A DNA stretch of 64,000 nucleotides, taken from contig NZ_CP061913.1 in assembly GCF_019904175.1 (NCBI RefSeq), forward strand, positions 6,448,001 through 6,512,000, in the 5' to 3' direction. Within the stretch, counting starts at the first letter, position 1, and every line of letters begins with the position of its first letter. Made by a program: the position numbers and the translations under genes. This document shows, one piece after another, positions 57,129 through 64,000 of the stretch. The notes below the pieces were generated by a model that made no database searches, was not told the origin of the DNA, and saw only the letters and a program-made list of their open reading frames with translations. The stretch comes from Dactylosporangium vinaceum. Lineage in GTDB: Bacteria; Actinomycetota; Actinomycetes; Mycobacteriales; Micromonosporaceae.

Positions 57129-60109
57129 CGGCTGCTCCCGTCGCGGCCGGAGACGAGCGCGGCGGCGGCGAAGCAGGCGGCGGCGACGGCCACGGCGGCG
57201 AGCAGGGCGACGGCGGACACGGGCGGTTCGGTGACGGGCCAGCCGTCGGTGAACGGGCGGACCGGGGATCGCAGCAGCCGGCGGGAGCAGGCCGCGGCGA
57301 CCAGGCCGATGCCCAGCGCGAGGGCGACCGGGGCGAGCGCGGACCAGCGGCCCGCCGCCCGCAGGACGTGGGCCGGCACACCCTGGCGGCGCAGGGCCAG
57401 GATCTCGGCCCGGCGCCCGCGGCGCTGGACGGCGGCGACGGTGGTGAGCGCTGCGCAGGCGAGCAGCAGCGCCAGGGCGGCGGCGAGGAGGTGGAAGCGC
57501 AGGGCGGCGGCCGGGCCGAGGTGGGCCAGGCGGTCGCGCCCGGCCGCGATCGAGTCCTCCCCGATGACCTGCAGCCCGGCCGCCCGCAGCCGGTCGACGA
57601 GGCCCGGCGGGGCGCCCGCGGCCAGCCAGACCTGGTCGACGTCGCCGGTGACGGCCGCGCCGGTGGTGAGCCGGTTCGCATACTCGAGGTCGACCATGAT
57701 CACCCCACCGCCCCGCGCGGGCAGGTCGTCGGAGATCGCCGGGCGGACCGGGACGGGCAGGCCGGCCACCGTCAGCTCGCGGCTGCCGCTGCGCTCGGGT
57801 TCGCGCAGGGCGCCGGTGGTGGCGAGCACGGGCAGCGGCAGCGGCGCGTCGACGGCGTAGACGTGCCGGTCGACCTGCTCACCGCCGGCCGGGACGATGG
57901 CGGCCAGCCGCATCCCGCCCGCCCCGCGCAGCCGCTGGACGCCGGTGGCGGTGTCGTCGCGGATCGCCGTGCGCCACCGGGCCGGATCGGCGAACCCGGG
58001 CCCGTCGACCGCGACCTTCCCGTCGGCCCGCAGCTCCGTGAGGTCGAGCACCGCTCCGGGGGCGCCGTCGAGATCCAGCGCGACGAGCCGGCAGCCGGTG
58101 CGGCAGGCGGGGACTTCCGCGCGGTACACCCGGATGTCGGTGATCGTGCCGAAGTCGGCGCGGACGGTCTCCCCGGTCCCGGCCACGGCGAGGGTCAGGC
58201 TCACCGTCACCGCCCGGTCCGCGGCCGCCCGCAGCTCGAGCGCCGTCCCGGTGACCGCGACCGGCGCCGGAGCCGGCGGATGCAGCCGGTTGACCACGCC
58301 GCCGGCCCCGCCGCCGCCCGCGCCGCCACCGCCATCCGCCCGGCCGGCACCACCGGCCCCGCCGGCACCGTCCGCCGGGCCGGCACCGCTGCCGCCACCG
58401 GGTCCGGACCCGGCCGGGCCGGTGTCGAGGGCCAGCGCGGGGATGTCGGCGGCGGCGACGGCGGCCAGGCGGGGTGCGTCGACGGCGAGGACGCGGGGGC
58501 CGGGGCCGGACGCGCCCGACACGACGACGGCCATGGCGCTGCGGCCGGTCGGGTCGGCGGTGCGCACGGCGGCCAGGAGACGGTCCCGCGGTACCGGAGC
58601 GACGCTCAGCACCCGGTCGGCCCCGACCTCGGCCCGGGCTCGGTGCAGCCGGGCCGCGTCGGCCCGGGCCCAGTCCTGGGCGGCCACCCCGCACAGGCAG
58701 GCGGTGGCCGCGAGGACCGGCACGATCCGATACGCCGAGGTGCGCCGGGCCAGGAACAGCGCGGTCAGGCCGCCGGTGAGCCGCCCCTGGGCCAGGGCCG
58801 CGCGCCCGGCGGCGACGGCCGGTGGGAGCAGCAGCCGGGTCAGCAGCACCGCGCCGGCCGTCGCGAACAGGACCGGGGTGAGCAGCTCCAGGCCGTATCC
58901 GTCGACGGGGGCCTCGCCGGTCACCGCCGACTGGTACCCGGCCGCGACCGCGAGCGCGACGACCGCCAGGTCGAGCACCGCCGCGGCCAGGGGGACACGG
59001 CGGGGCGGGGCGGACCGCAGCAGCCGCTGCACGGGTGCCCGGGTGAGCCGCCAGTCGGCCAGCACAATGAGCACCAGGGCGCCGGCGAGCACCACGGCGG
59101 CGGCGGTGAGCGGGCGGTGCAGCACGCCGGTGAGCAGCCCGGCCGCCACGGCCGCGCCCACGAGCGCGGGCAGGGCGCTCTGTCCGGAGGTGGCGACGAG
59201 CACCCGCCGGCGCCGGGCTCCGCGCAGCGCGATGCGGGCGGCGTCGGCGCGCCGGGCCTCGGCCGCGTACCAGGCGCCGACCCCTATCGCGATCCACCCG
59301 ACGGCGACGAGCTGGACGGCGGCGACGACGATGCCGTGCGTCACCGCGTACCGCTCCGCCTCCACCGCCTTGCTCAGCACCACCGCCTGCGAGCCGACCT
59401 CGGGGAAGTCACGCCGGAGCCGCTCGACCGCACCCGGGGCCGCCGCCCGGTCACCGCCGGTGAAGTGCGCGGGCGCGAGCAGCAGGTCGTACGTGCAGTA
59501 GGCGGGGCTGGCCGCGCCGGCGATCGTGTCCAGGACGGTGTACCCGGCGTCGCCCCCGGGCTGCGTGCTCCACCACCAGCCGAGCGGGTCGCGCGGCTCG
59601 AAGGTGGCGACGACCGTGAGGGTGAGCGGGGTCCGGCTCAGCGCCGGGCTGAGAACGAGCCGCGAGCCGGGCGCCACGCCGAGGCGCCGGGCCAGCGCGC
59701 CCGGCAGCGCCACCTCGCCGGCCCGGGCCGGGCACACGCCGGTGAGCGCCATGTTGGCGCAGGCGTCGTCGCGGTAGCGCAGCTCGCTCTGCGTCTGGCC
59801 GTACGCCCCCGGGAGCTGCACACCGGCCACGCCCCGCTCGACCGGCAGCGCGGCGGCCGCCTCGGTCGTGGCCCGGAACCGCTGCAGCGCCTGCTCCGCG
59901 TCCGCGCCGAGCGTGATGTTCCCGCGCACCCCGACAGTGCGCTGCCCGGCCGGGGCGGCAGCGACGACCGCGGCGGTCGCGGCGGCAGCCTCCCGATCGG
60001 CGAACCACCCGGCCGCGCCCAGCCCACCGGCGGTGACCGCGACGAGCAACGCCATGACGACGGCAGGCCCGCGACGGGCACGGATGGCACTCCAGATGAC
60101 GGCCAGCAC
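57125..60109 (-). CDS. Large FtsX-like ABC permease (B)
   Basis: 994 residues, same architecture as its downstream partner: TM1 RGPAVVMALLVAVTAGGLGA, first extracytoplasmic domain, FtsX helices around 270-420, a second extracytoplasmic domain and last FtsX helices VALALGIGLVAAACSRRLLR. Within the second outside domain there is a long Gly/Ala-rich linker around residues 565-610 (AGGAGGAGRADGGGGAGGGG), likely flexible. Overlaps gene A by ATGA. The two probably form a heterodimer; no ATP-binding protein gene is within the window, so the ATPase lies elsewhere. A LacI-type box stands 32 bp upstream. Confidence 0.82.
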   Translation of the reverse strand: MLAVIWSAIRARRGPAVVMALLVAVTAGGLGAAGWFADREAAAATAAVVAAAPAGQRTVGVRGNITLGADAEQALQRFRATTEAAAALPVERGVAGVQLPGAYGQTQSELRYRDDACANMALTGVCPARAGEVALPGALARRLGVAPGSRLVLSPALSRTPLTLTVVATFEPRDPLGWWWSTQPGGDAGYTVLDTIAGAASPAYCTYDLLLAPAHFTGGDRAAAPGAVERLRRDFPEVGSQAVVLSKAVEAERYAVTHGIVVAAVQLVAVGWIAIGVGAWYAAEARRADAARIALRGARRRRVLVATSGQSALPALVGAAVAAGLLTGVLHRPLTAAAVVLAGALVLIVLADWRLTRAPVQRLLRSAPPRRVPLAAAVLDLAVVALAVAAGYQSAVTGEAPVDGYGLELLTPVLFATAGAVLLTRLLLPPAVAAGRAALAQGRLTGGLTALFLARRTSAYRIVPVLAATACLCGVAAQDWARADAARLHRARAEVGADRVLSVAPVPRDRLLAAVRTADPTGRSAMAVVVSGASGPGPRVLAVDAPRLAAVAAADIPALALDTGPAGSGPGGGSGAGPADGAGGAGGAGRADGGGGAGGGGAGGVVNRLHPPAPAPVAVTGTALELRAAADRAVTVSLTLAVAGTGETVRADFGTITDIRVYRAEVPACRTGCRLVALDLDGAPGAVLDLTELRADGKVAVDGPGFADPARWRTAIRDDTATGVQRLRGAGGMRLAAIVPAGGEQVDRHVYAVDAPLPLPVLATTGALREPERSGSRELTVAGLPVPVRPAISDDLPARGGGVIMVDLEYANRLTTGAAVTGDVDQVWLAAGAPPGLVDRLRAAGLQVIGEDSIAAGRDRLAHLGPAAALRFHLLAAALALLLACAALTTVAAVQRRGRRAEILALRRQGVPAHVLRAAGRWSALAPVALALGIGLVAAACSRRLLRSPVRPFTDGWPVTEPPVSAVALLAAVAVAAACFAAAALVSGRDGSSR

Positions 60110-60140
60110 CCCGCGACCCTAGACGCTCCGGCCGCCGGCG

Positions 60141-60154
60141 TGGGAACGCTCCCA
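60141..60154. promoter_or_regulatory. CebR/LacI-type operator
   Basis: TGGGAACGCTCCCA differs by one base from TGGGAGCGCTCCCA, the box bound by CebR and other LacI-family sugar regulators in actinomycetes; extended by one base each way it is GTGGGAACGCTCCCAC. It lies 32 bp before the start of permease B. The rest of the 210-bp gap to map shows nothing recognisable. Confidence 0.55.
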
Positions 60155-60319
60155 CACAGTGGATGGCCGCGCGCAACCCGCGCGGCGTCACCGGCGCGCC
60201 GGCCGCGGCAGGCCGTACCCCGGTGGGACGGATGGCCCCCACGGCAGCGCGTCTCGGCCTCAGCGCGGGAGCGCGGCGCGGTGGTTCGCCGGGCGGGCGG
60301 TCGCGTCGGCCGGGTGCGG

Positions 60320-61093
60320 CTAGGTGCGGGGCAGGGTCATGATCTCGGCGCCGTCCGGGGTGATGGCGATCGTGTGCTCGGTGTGGGCGGTGCGGCAGCC
60401 GGTGGCGCTGCGCAGCGTCCAGCCGTCGGCGTCGGTGACGAGCTTCGCGGTGTCGGCCATGATCCAGGGCTCCAGGGCCAGGAGCAGGCCGGGGCGCAGC
60501 GTGTAGCCGCGGCCGGGGCGGCCCGTGTTGGAGACGTGCGGGTCCTGGTGCATCGTCGAGCCGACGCCGTGGCCGCCGAACTCGGTGTTGATCTGGTAGC
60601 CGGCGTCGCTCAGGACCGTACCGATCGCGTACGACAGGTCGCCGACGCGGGCGCCCGGGCCGGCGGCGGCGATGCCGGCCTGCAGTGCGCGCTCGGTGAC
60701 GTCGATCAGGGCCAGGTCCGCGGCGGGGCGGGTGTCGCCGACGATGAAGCTGATCGCCGAGTCCGCGACGACGCCGGCCTTCTCGACAGCCAGGTCCAGG
60801 GACAGCAGGTCGCCGTCGGCGAGCGTGTAGTCGTACGGCCGGCCGTGCAGCACGGCGTCGTTGACCGACGTGCAGATGTAGTGGCCGAACGGCCCGCGCC
60901 CGAACGACGGCGCGTAGTCCACGTAGCAGGAGGTCGCCCCGGCCTCGGCGATCATGGCCTGGGTCCACCTGTCGATGTCCAGCAGATTGGTGCCGACGGT
61001 GGCCCGGCTCTTCATGGCCTGCAGGATGCCGGCCACCACGGCGCCCGTCTCACGGGCTTTGGGCAGGTCGGTGAGCTCCAGGATCTCGATCAT
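60320..61093 (-). CDS. map: Methionine aminopeptidase, type I
   Basis: 257 residues. Removes the N-terminal Met from new proteins. The five metal ligands are readable: Asp in LLSLDLAVE, Asp in VADSAISF, His in EFGGHGVGSTMHQDPHV, Glu in LLALEPWIM and Glu in HTEHTIAI. Overall size is right for the short actinomycete MAP. It is divergent from a small XRE regulator with 66 bp between, and not in the secY-adk-map operon, so it is probably a second map gene. Confidence 0.93.
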   Translation of the reverse strand: MIEILELTDLPKARETGAVVAGILQAMKSRATVGTNLLDIDRWTQAMIAEAGATSCYVDYAPSFGRGPFGHYICTSVNDAVLHGRPYDYTLADGDLLSLDLAVEKAGVVADSAISFIVGDTRPAADLALIDVTERALQAGIAAAGPGARVGDLSYAIGTVLSDAGYQINTEFGGHGVGSTMHQDPHVSNTGRPGRGYTLRPGLLLALEPWIMADTAKLVTDADGWTLRSATGCRTAHTEHTIAITPDGAEIMTLPRT

Positions 61094-61123
61094 GTGCCGT
61101 CTTCCTCGTCGCGACCAATAACT

Positions 61124-61144
61124 ATCCCGGGCATATTATCCCGG
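61124..61144. promoter_or_regulatory. Repeats between map and XRE genes
   Basis: ATCCCGG is present at 61124..61130 and 61138..61144, 14 bp apart, within ATCCCGGGCATATTATCCCG. The arms CCGGG and CCCGG also form a dyad around the AT-rich CATATTAT, which may be a -10 region. A likely operator for the XRE protein that faces map. Confidence 0.45.
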
Positions 61145-61159
61145 TACTAGAATCGGTCC

Positions 61160-61426
61160 ATGGTCAGGTTGCCCCTCACCGCCGACGAGGTCGAGCGCGG
61201 CCAGCGCCTCGGTGCGCTGCTGCGCCGGGCCCGGGGTGACCGCTCCATGCTCGAGACCGCGCTGCACGCCAGGGTCTCCCCGGAGACGCTCCGCAAAATC
61301 GAGTCCGGCCGCGTCGCCACCCCGGCCTTCTCGACCATCGCGGCCATCGCCGCCGTCCTCGGCCTCTCCCTCGACGCCGTCTGGGCCGAGATCAACCAGC
61401 CCGACCGCGACGAGGTCCTGTCGTAG
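61160..61426 (+). CDS. XRE-family HTH regulator
   Basis: 88 residues, little more than one XRE domain: LGALLRRARGDRSMLETALH, ARVSPETLRKIESGRVATPA, FSTIAAIAAVLGLSLDAVWA. No effector domain. Divergent from map, as repeatedly seen for this kind of small regulator, so it probably senses by itself or by a partner and controls map. An ATG start at 61160. Confidence 0.88.
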   Translation: MVRLPLTADEVERGQRLGALLRRARGDRSMLETALHARVSPETLRKIESGRVATPAFSTIAAIAAVLGLSLDAVWAEINQPDRDEVLS

Positions 61427-61444
61427 ACCCCGGCAGACCACAGC

Positions 61445-61518
61445 CCTGCCACCGCACGGCCTGCCACCGCGCAGCCTGCACCGCACGGCCTGCATCGCAC
61501 GGCCCCGGCACCGCATCG
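61445..61518. repeat. 14-15-bp minisatellite
   Basis: CCTGCCACCGCACGG, CCTGCCACCGCGCAG, CCTGCACCGCACGG and CCTGCATCGCACGG follow head to tail from 61445, then a degenerate fifth unit. It is in the 283-bp gap after the XRE gene; the remainder of the gap is GC-rich without features, apart from GGAGG at 61688. Confidence 0.65.
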
Positions 61519-61709
61519 CCCCGCCGAGCCGGCGCACCCACCGGCCGGTCGCGCCGATCGGCCGGTTGACGCCGGCCGCGCCGCCGATGGCGAACCGGCC
61601 GGCGCGATCATCGACCGCCGGACCGGACGATCCCGGCCGGGGCGCGACAAGTTGCTGACAGCGCGCTGACCCGCCGCGTTCACCTCGGAGGACACGTTCG
61701 GGGTCAGCC

Positions 61710-62888
61710 GTGCGCGGGGGTGGGGTCGCCGTCGTGGGCGGTGCCCGCCGGCGTGCGTGGGTGATCACATCGCGGTCGGTCGCGGACCCGCCGCGCCGTG
61801 TGACCCCCGAGGAGCCGTGGACGTTGACGACGCCCGCCGACGTGGCCATCCGTGTTGCCGAGCCGCCGGAGGTCCCGCACCGCCGGCGCGGGACGGCGCC
61901 GTTCGCGATCGTGCTCGCCGCCGCGGCGTGGAGCACCGTCGGGCCGGCGATGGCGTTCCTCCCGGCGTCCGCGAGCCCGCCCGGGGTGGCCGCGGCCCGG
62001 ATGGCCGCCGGGAGCGCGCTGTTCGTCGTCGTGGCCGGCGGACGCTCGATGGTGCGGGACGTCCGCGCAACCCCCCGCGGCGTGCTGCTCGCGGTGACGG
62101 CGGCCGTGGCCATGGCCGGCTATCAGACCGCCTACGTCACCGCGATGCACCTGAACGGCGTCGCCGTCGGCACGGTCGTCAGCATGACGAGCATCCCGCT
62201 GTTCGGCGGCCTGCTCGTCGCGGTGACGAGCGGGCGCCGGCCGTCGCGGGTGTGGCTGGCGGCGACCGGGGCGGCGGCCGGGGCGAGCGCGCTGCTGGCC
62301 GGCGGCGCGGACGGGCGCGGGCTCAGTGCGCTGGGCGTCGTGTGCGGGTCGGCCGCCGGGTTGGCGTACGCGGTCTTCACGATGGCAAGCCACACGGCGA
62401 TCCGCCGCGGCTGCCCGTCGCGGTCGATGATGGCCGCGGCGTTCGCCGGGGCGGGCGTCCTCATGAGTCCGCTGCTCGTCACGGCCCGCGCGTGGCTGGC
62501 GACGCCGTCCGGGGTCGCGGTCGTCGGCTATCTCGCCGCCGTCGCCACCGTCGGCGCATACGTGCTCTTCGGGCGCGGGCTGGAAGGCACGCCCGCCACG
62601 ACCGCGGCGACGCTGGTGCTCGTGGAGCCGGCGTTCGCCACGGTGATCGGGCTGCTGCTGCTCCACGAGCCGGCCACCGCCCGCACGCTTGCCGGCCTGG
62701 CCGCGATGGCCCTCGCCCTGGCCCTGTTCACGGTCCGCCCGCGCCGCGCGGGCCGCAGACCCGTCCGTGGTGCCGTTCCGGCACAAGGCGGCCCCGGCCG
62801 CGCGCCGCGGCCGGGCGAGCAGGATGGGCCCGCCGAGGCCGCGGACGGCAACCACCCCGAGCCGGCTTCGAACGCTCCCCGGGCCTAG
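61710..62888 (+). CDS. EamA/DMT-family transporter
   Basis: About 330 residues of a ten-helix drug/metabolite transporter: FAIVLAAAAWSTVGPAMAFL is TM1, VAAARMAAGSALFVVVAGG TM2, MHLNGVAVGTVVSMTSIPLF a conserved EamA loop, and TLVLVEPAFATVIGLLLLHE the second repeat signature. Substrate of the family: amino acids, nucleosides or drugs. The start is uncertain: the GTG at 61710 adds about 60 unconserved, Arg-rich residues; the GTG at 61800 or one nearer TM1 is likely the real start. A hydrophilic Pro-rich tail of about 50 residues ends the chain. Confidence 0.82.
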   Translation: MRGGGVAVVGGARRRAWVITSRSVADPPRRVTPEEPWTLTTPADVAIRVAEPPEVPHRRRGTAPFAIVLAAAAWSTVGPAMAFLPASASPPGVAAARMAAGSALFVVVAGGRSMVRDVRATPRGVLLAVTAAVAMAGYQTAYVTAMHLNGVAVGTVVSMTSIPLFGGLLVAVTSGRRPSRVWLAATGAAAGASALLAGGADGRGLSALGVVCGSAAGLAYAVFTMASHTAIRRGCPSRSMMAAAFAGAGVLMSPLLVTARAWLATPSGVAVVGYLAAVATVGAYVLFGRGLEGTPATTAATLVLVEPAFATVIGLLLLHEPATARTLAGLAAMALALALFTVRPRRAGRRPVRGAVPAQGGPGRAPRPGEQDGPAEAADGNHPEPASNAPRA

Positions 62889-62967
62889 CAGCGCGCCGGA
62901 CGCCCGCACCCGTCTCGGCCGCTGTGGTGCCGGGCGGCCCGGCCGGGGCGGGCCGGTGACCGCGGCG

Positions 62968-64000
62968 TCAGAACAGGGTCGGCTCGGGCGGGGGCGGTGG
63001 GGGGCGGCGCTTGCCGAGGAGGGCGAACTTGTCCTCGGTGGAGTCGTCCGGGACGGGCAGGCCGTGGCGGTGCAGGGCCTGGTGCACGCGGGCCTTGACG
63101 GTGTCGCGGTAGGCGCGGGGGGTCCGGGAGCCGGTCGCGTAGAGGTCCGCGTAGGCGGGGAGCAGCTCGGGGTAGCGCCGCCGAAGCCACTGCAGCACCA
63201 GGTCCTTGACGCCCTTCTGCAGGTAGAGCGACGTGGGCAGGACGTTTGCCGCGCCCGCCGCGGCGAGCTCGGCGATCGTGGCGTCGAGCTGCTCCGCGCT
63301 GTCCGTCAGGTACGGCAGGATCGGCGCGAGGAACACGGTAGGGGCGAACCCGGCGTCGCGCATGGCCCGCAGGGTGTCGAGGCGCGCGGCGGTGGACGGT
63401 GCGCCCGGCTCGAGCGTGCGCTGGAGGTCATCGTCGAGGTACGCGATCGACAGCCCCAGCTCCACGTTGACCTTCTGCGCGGCGGCGGCGAGCCGGTCGA
63501 GGTCGCGCCGGATGAGCGTGCCCTTGGTCAGGATCGAGAACGGGACCCTGGCCCCGGTGAGCGCATCGATGATCGGCGGCATCAGTGTGTACCGCCCCTC
63601 AGCCCGCTGATACGGATCGGTATTCGTGCCGAACGCCACCCGTTCGGGCCGGACCCGTTTCGTCGCGAGCTCCCGGCGCAGCACCTCGGCGACGTTCACC
63701 TTCACGATGATCTGCGCGTCGAAGTCGGCGCCGAGGCCGAGCCCCAGATGCTCGTGCGTCGGCCGCGCGAAGCAGTAGGCGCACGCATGCGTGCAGCCGC
63801 GGTAGGGGTTGAGCGTCCACTCGCCGGGCAGCATCGCGCTGGTGGCCGGCACGTGATTGAGCGCGCTCTTGGTCAGGACCTCGTGGAACGTGACACCCTC
63901 GAACTCGGGCGTCCGGACGCTGCGCACCAGGTTCTGCACCCGCCCCAGGCCGGGCAGCGTCCCCGGCGCGATGGCGTCGATCCGCTGCCCGTCCCAGGCC
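62968..64000 (-). CDS. Rv2578c-type radical SAM protein (5' end outside window)
   Basis: The frame stays open to the right edge; the visible chain is about 343 residues, starting WDGQRIDAIAPGTLPGLGRV upstream of an internal GTG at 63939. The radical SAM cluster is in YRGCTHACAYCFARPTHEHL (C-x3-C-x2-C), preceded by KSALNHVP as in Rv2578c, and followed by VAFGTNTDPYQRAEGRYTL. The tail DKFALLGKRRPPPPPPEPTLF is proline-rich. The family resembles spore photoproduct lyase and SplB-like repair enzymes; no reaction has been settled. It is the second SPL-like radical SAM gene in the window. Confidence 0.87.
   Translation of the reverse strand, partial: AWDGQRIDAIAPGTLPGLGRVQNLVRSVRTPEFEGVTFHEVLTKSALNHVPATSAMLPGEWTLNPYRGCTHACAYCFARPTHEHLGLGLGADFDAQIIVKVNVAEVLRRELATKRVRPERVAFGTNTDPYQRAEGRYTLMPPIIDALTGARVPFSILTKGTLIRRDLDRLAAAAQKVNVELGLSIAYLDDDLQRTLEPGAPSTAARLDTLRAMRDAGFAPTVFLAPILPYLTDSAEQLDATIAELAAAGAANVLPTSLYLQKGVKDLVLQWLRRRYPELLPAYADLYATGSRTPRAYRDTVKARVHQALHRHGLPVPDDSTEDKFALLGKRRPPPPPPEPTLF

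Overview
The window is a high-GC actinomycete chromosome segment. Dense short operons with ATGA start/stop overlaps, GTG starts, a SARP regulator, a SoxR without the enterobacterial partner set, an Rv2578c-type radical SAM protein and a twin-arginine lipase-like hydrolase all fit this. The mix most resembles Micromonosporaceae (Actinoplanes/Dactylosporangium type), but the genus is an inference. No phage, integrase, transposase, CRISPR or stable RNA gene was recognised.

Layout. 1-9958 is core-like: a SoxR regulator with its divergent target, a deoxyribosyltransferase/Nudix fusion, an FAD oxidoreductase and OsmC, the methionine operon metX-metY-CoA-binding protein, PhzF, DNA polymerase IV and a spore-photoproduct-lyase-like enzyme. 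10160-14790 holds a secreted serine hydrolase, a visibly decaying stretch (nonsense-split methyltransferase, truncated AraC regulator, fused tail of a dehydrogenase), a GNAT enzyme overlapping an extra IF-1 gene, and an AraC regulator. 14896-16659 is a pyruvate-oxidase-type enzyme.

16746-33243 looks like one biosynthetic cluster. The right-hand minus-strand operon carries homologues of GriI and GriH, which together make 3-amino-4-hydroxybenzoate (3,4-AHBA) from aspartate semialdehyde and dihydroxyacetone phosphate. Two adenylate-forming ligases and an O-methyltransferase follow in the same operon. The left-hand minus-strand operon gives a cupin, two aromatic FAD hydroxylases and a second O-methyltransferase. 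Between them, on the plus strand, lie a SAM synthetase (broken by one extra G), a DHA2 exporter and a SARP activator with an NB-ARC domain. An adenosine kinase just outside could recycle the adenosine left by SAM use. There is no PKS or NRPS, so the product is probably a small aryl amide or ester built on 3,4-AHBA; its structure cannot be read from the sequence. A doubly truncated Ada protein abuts the operon start.

34040-40279 contains adenosine kinase, an SDR, an inositol-phosphatase-like enzyme, a cation efflux protein and a wrecked metal-transport locus: the C-terminal stub of an Nramp transporter, about 960 bp of 30-bp tandem repeats, a PRC-barrel gene with two offsetting frameshifts, a second PRC-barrel gene and a tail-anchored protein. 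Two further minisatellites lie at 40328-40490 and 61445-61518.

40613-64000 is mixed: FAD oxidoreductase under a TetR-like operator, DHH phosphoesterase, phosphoribosyltransferase, secreted metalloprotease, RDD membrane protein, a TetR/MFS efflux pair with a striking symmetric operator, a second MFS pump overlapping it tail to tail, LysR regulator with aldo/keto reductase, a STAS-kinase fusion, two giant FtsX-like permeases with no ATPase gene, methionine aminopeptidase with an XRE regulator, an EamA transporter and a partial Rv2578c-type radical SAM gene at the edge.
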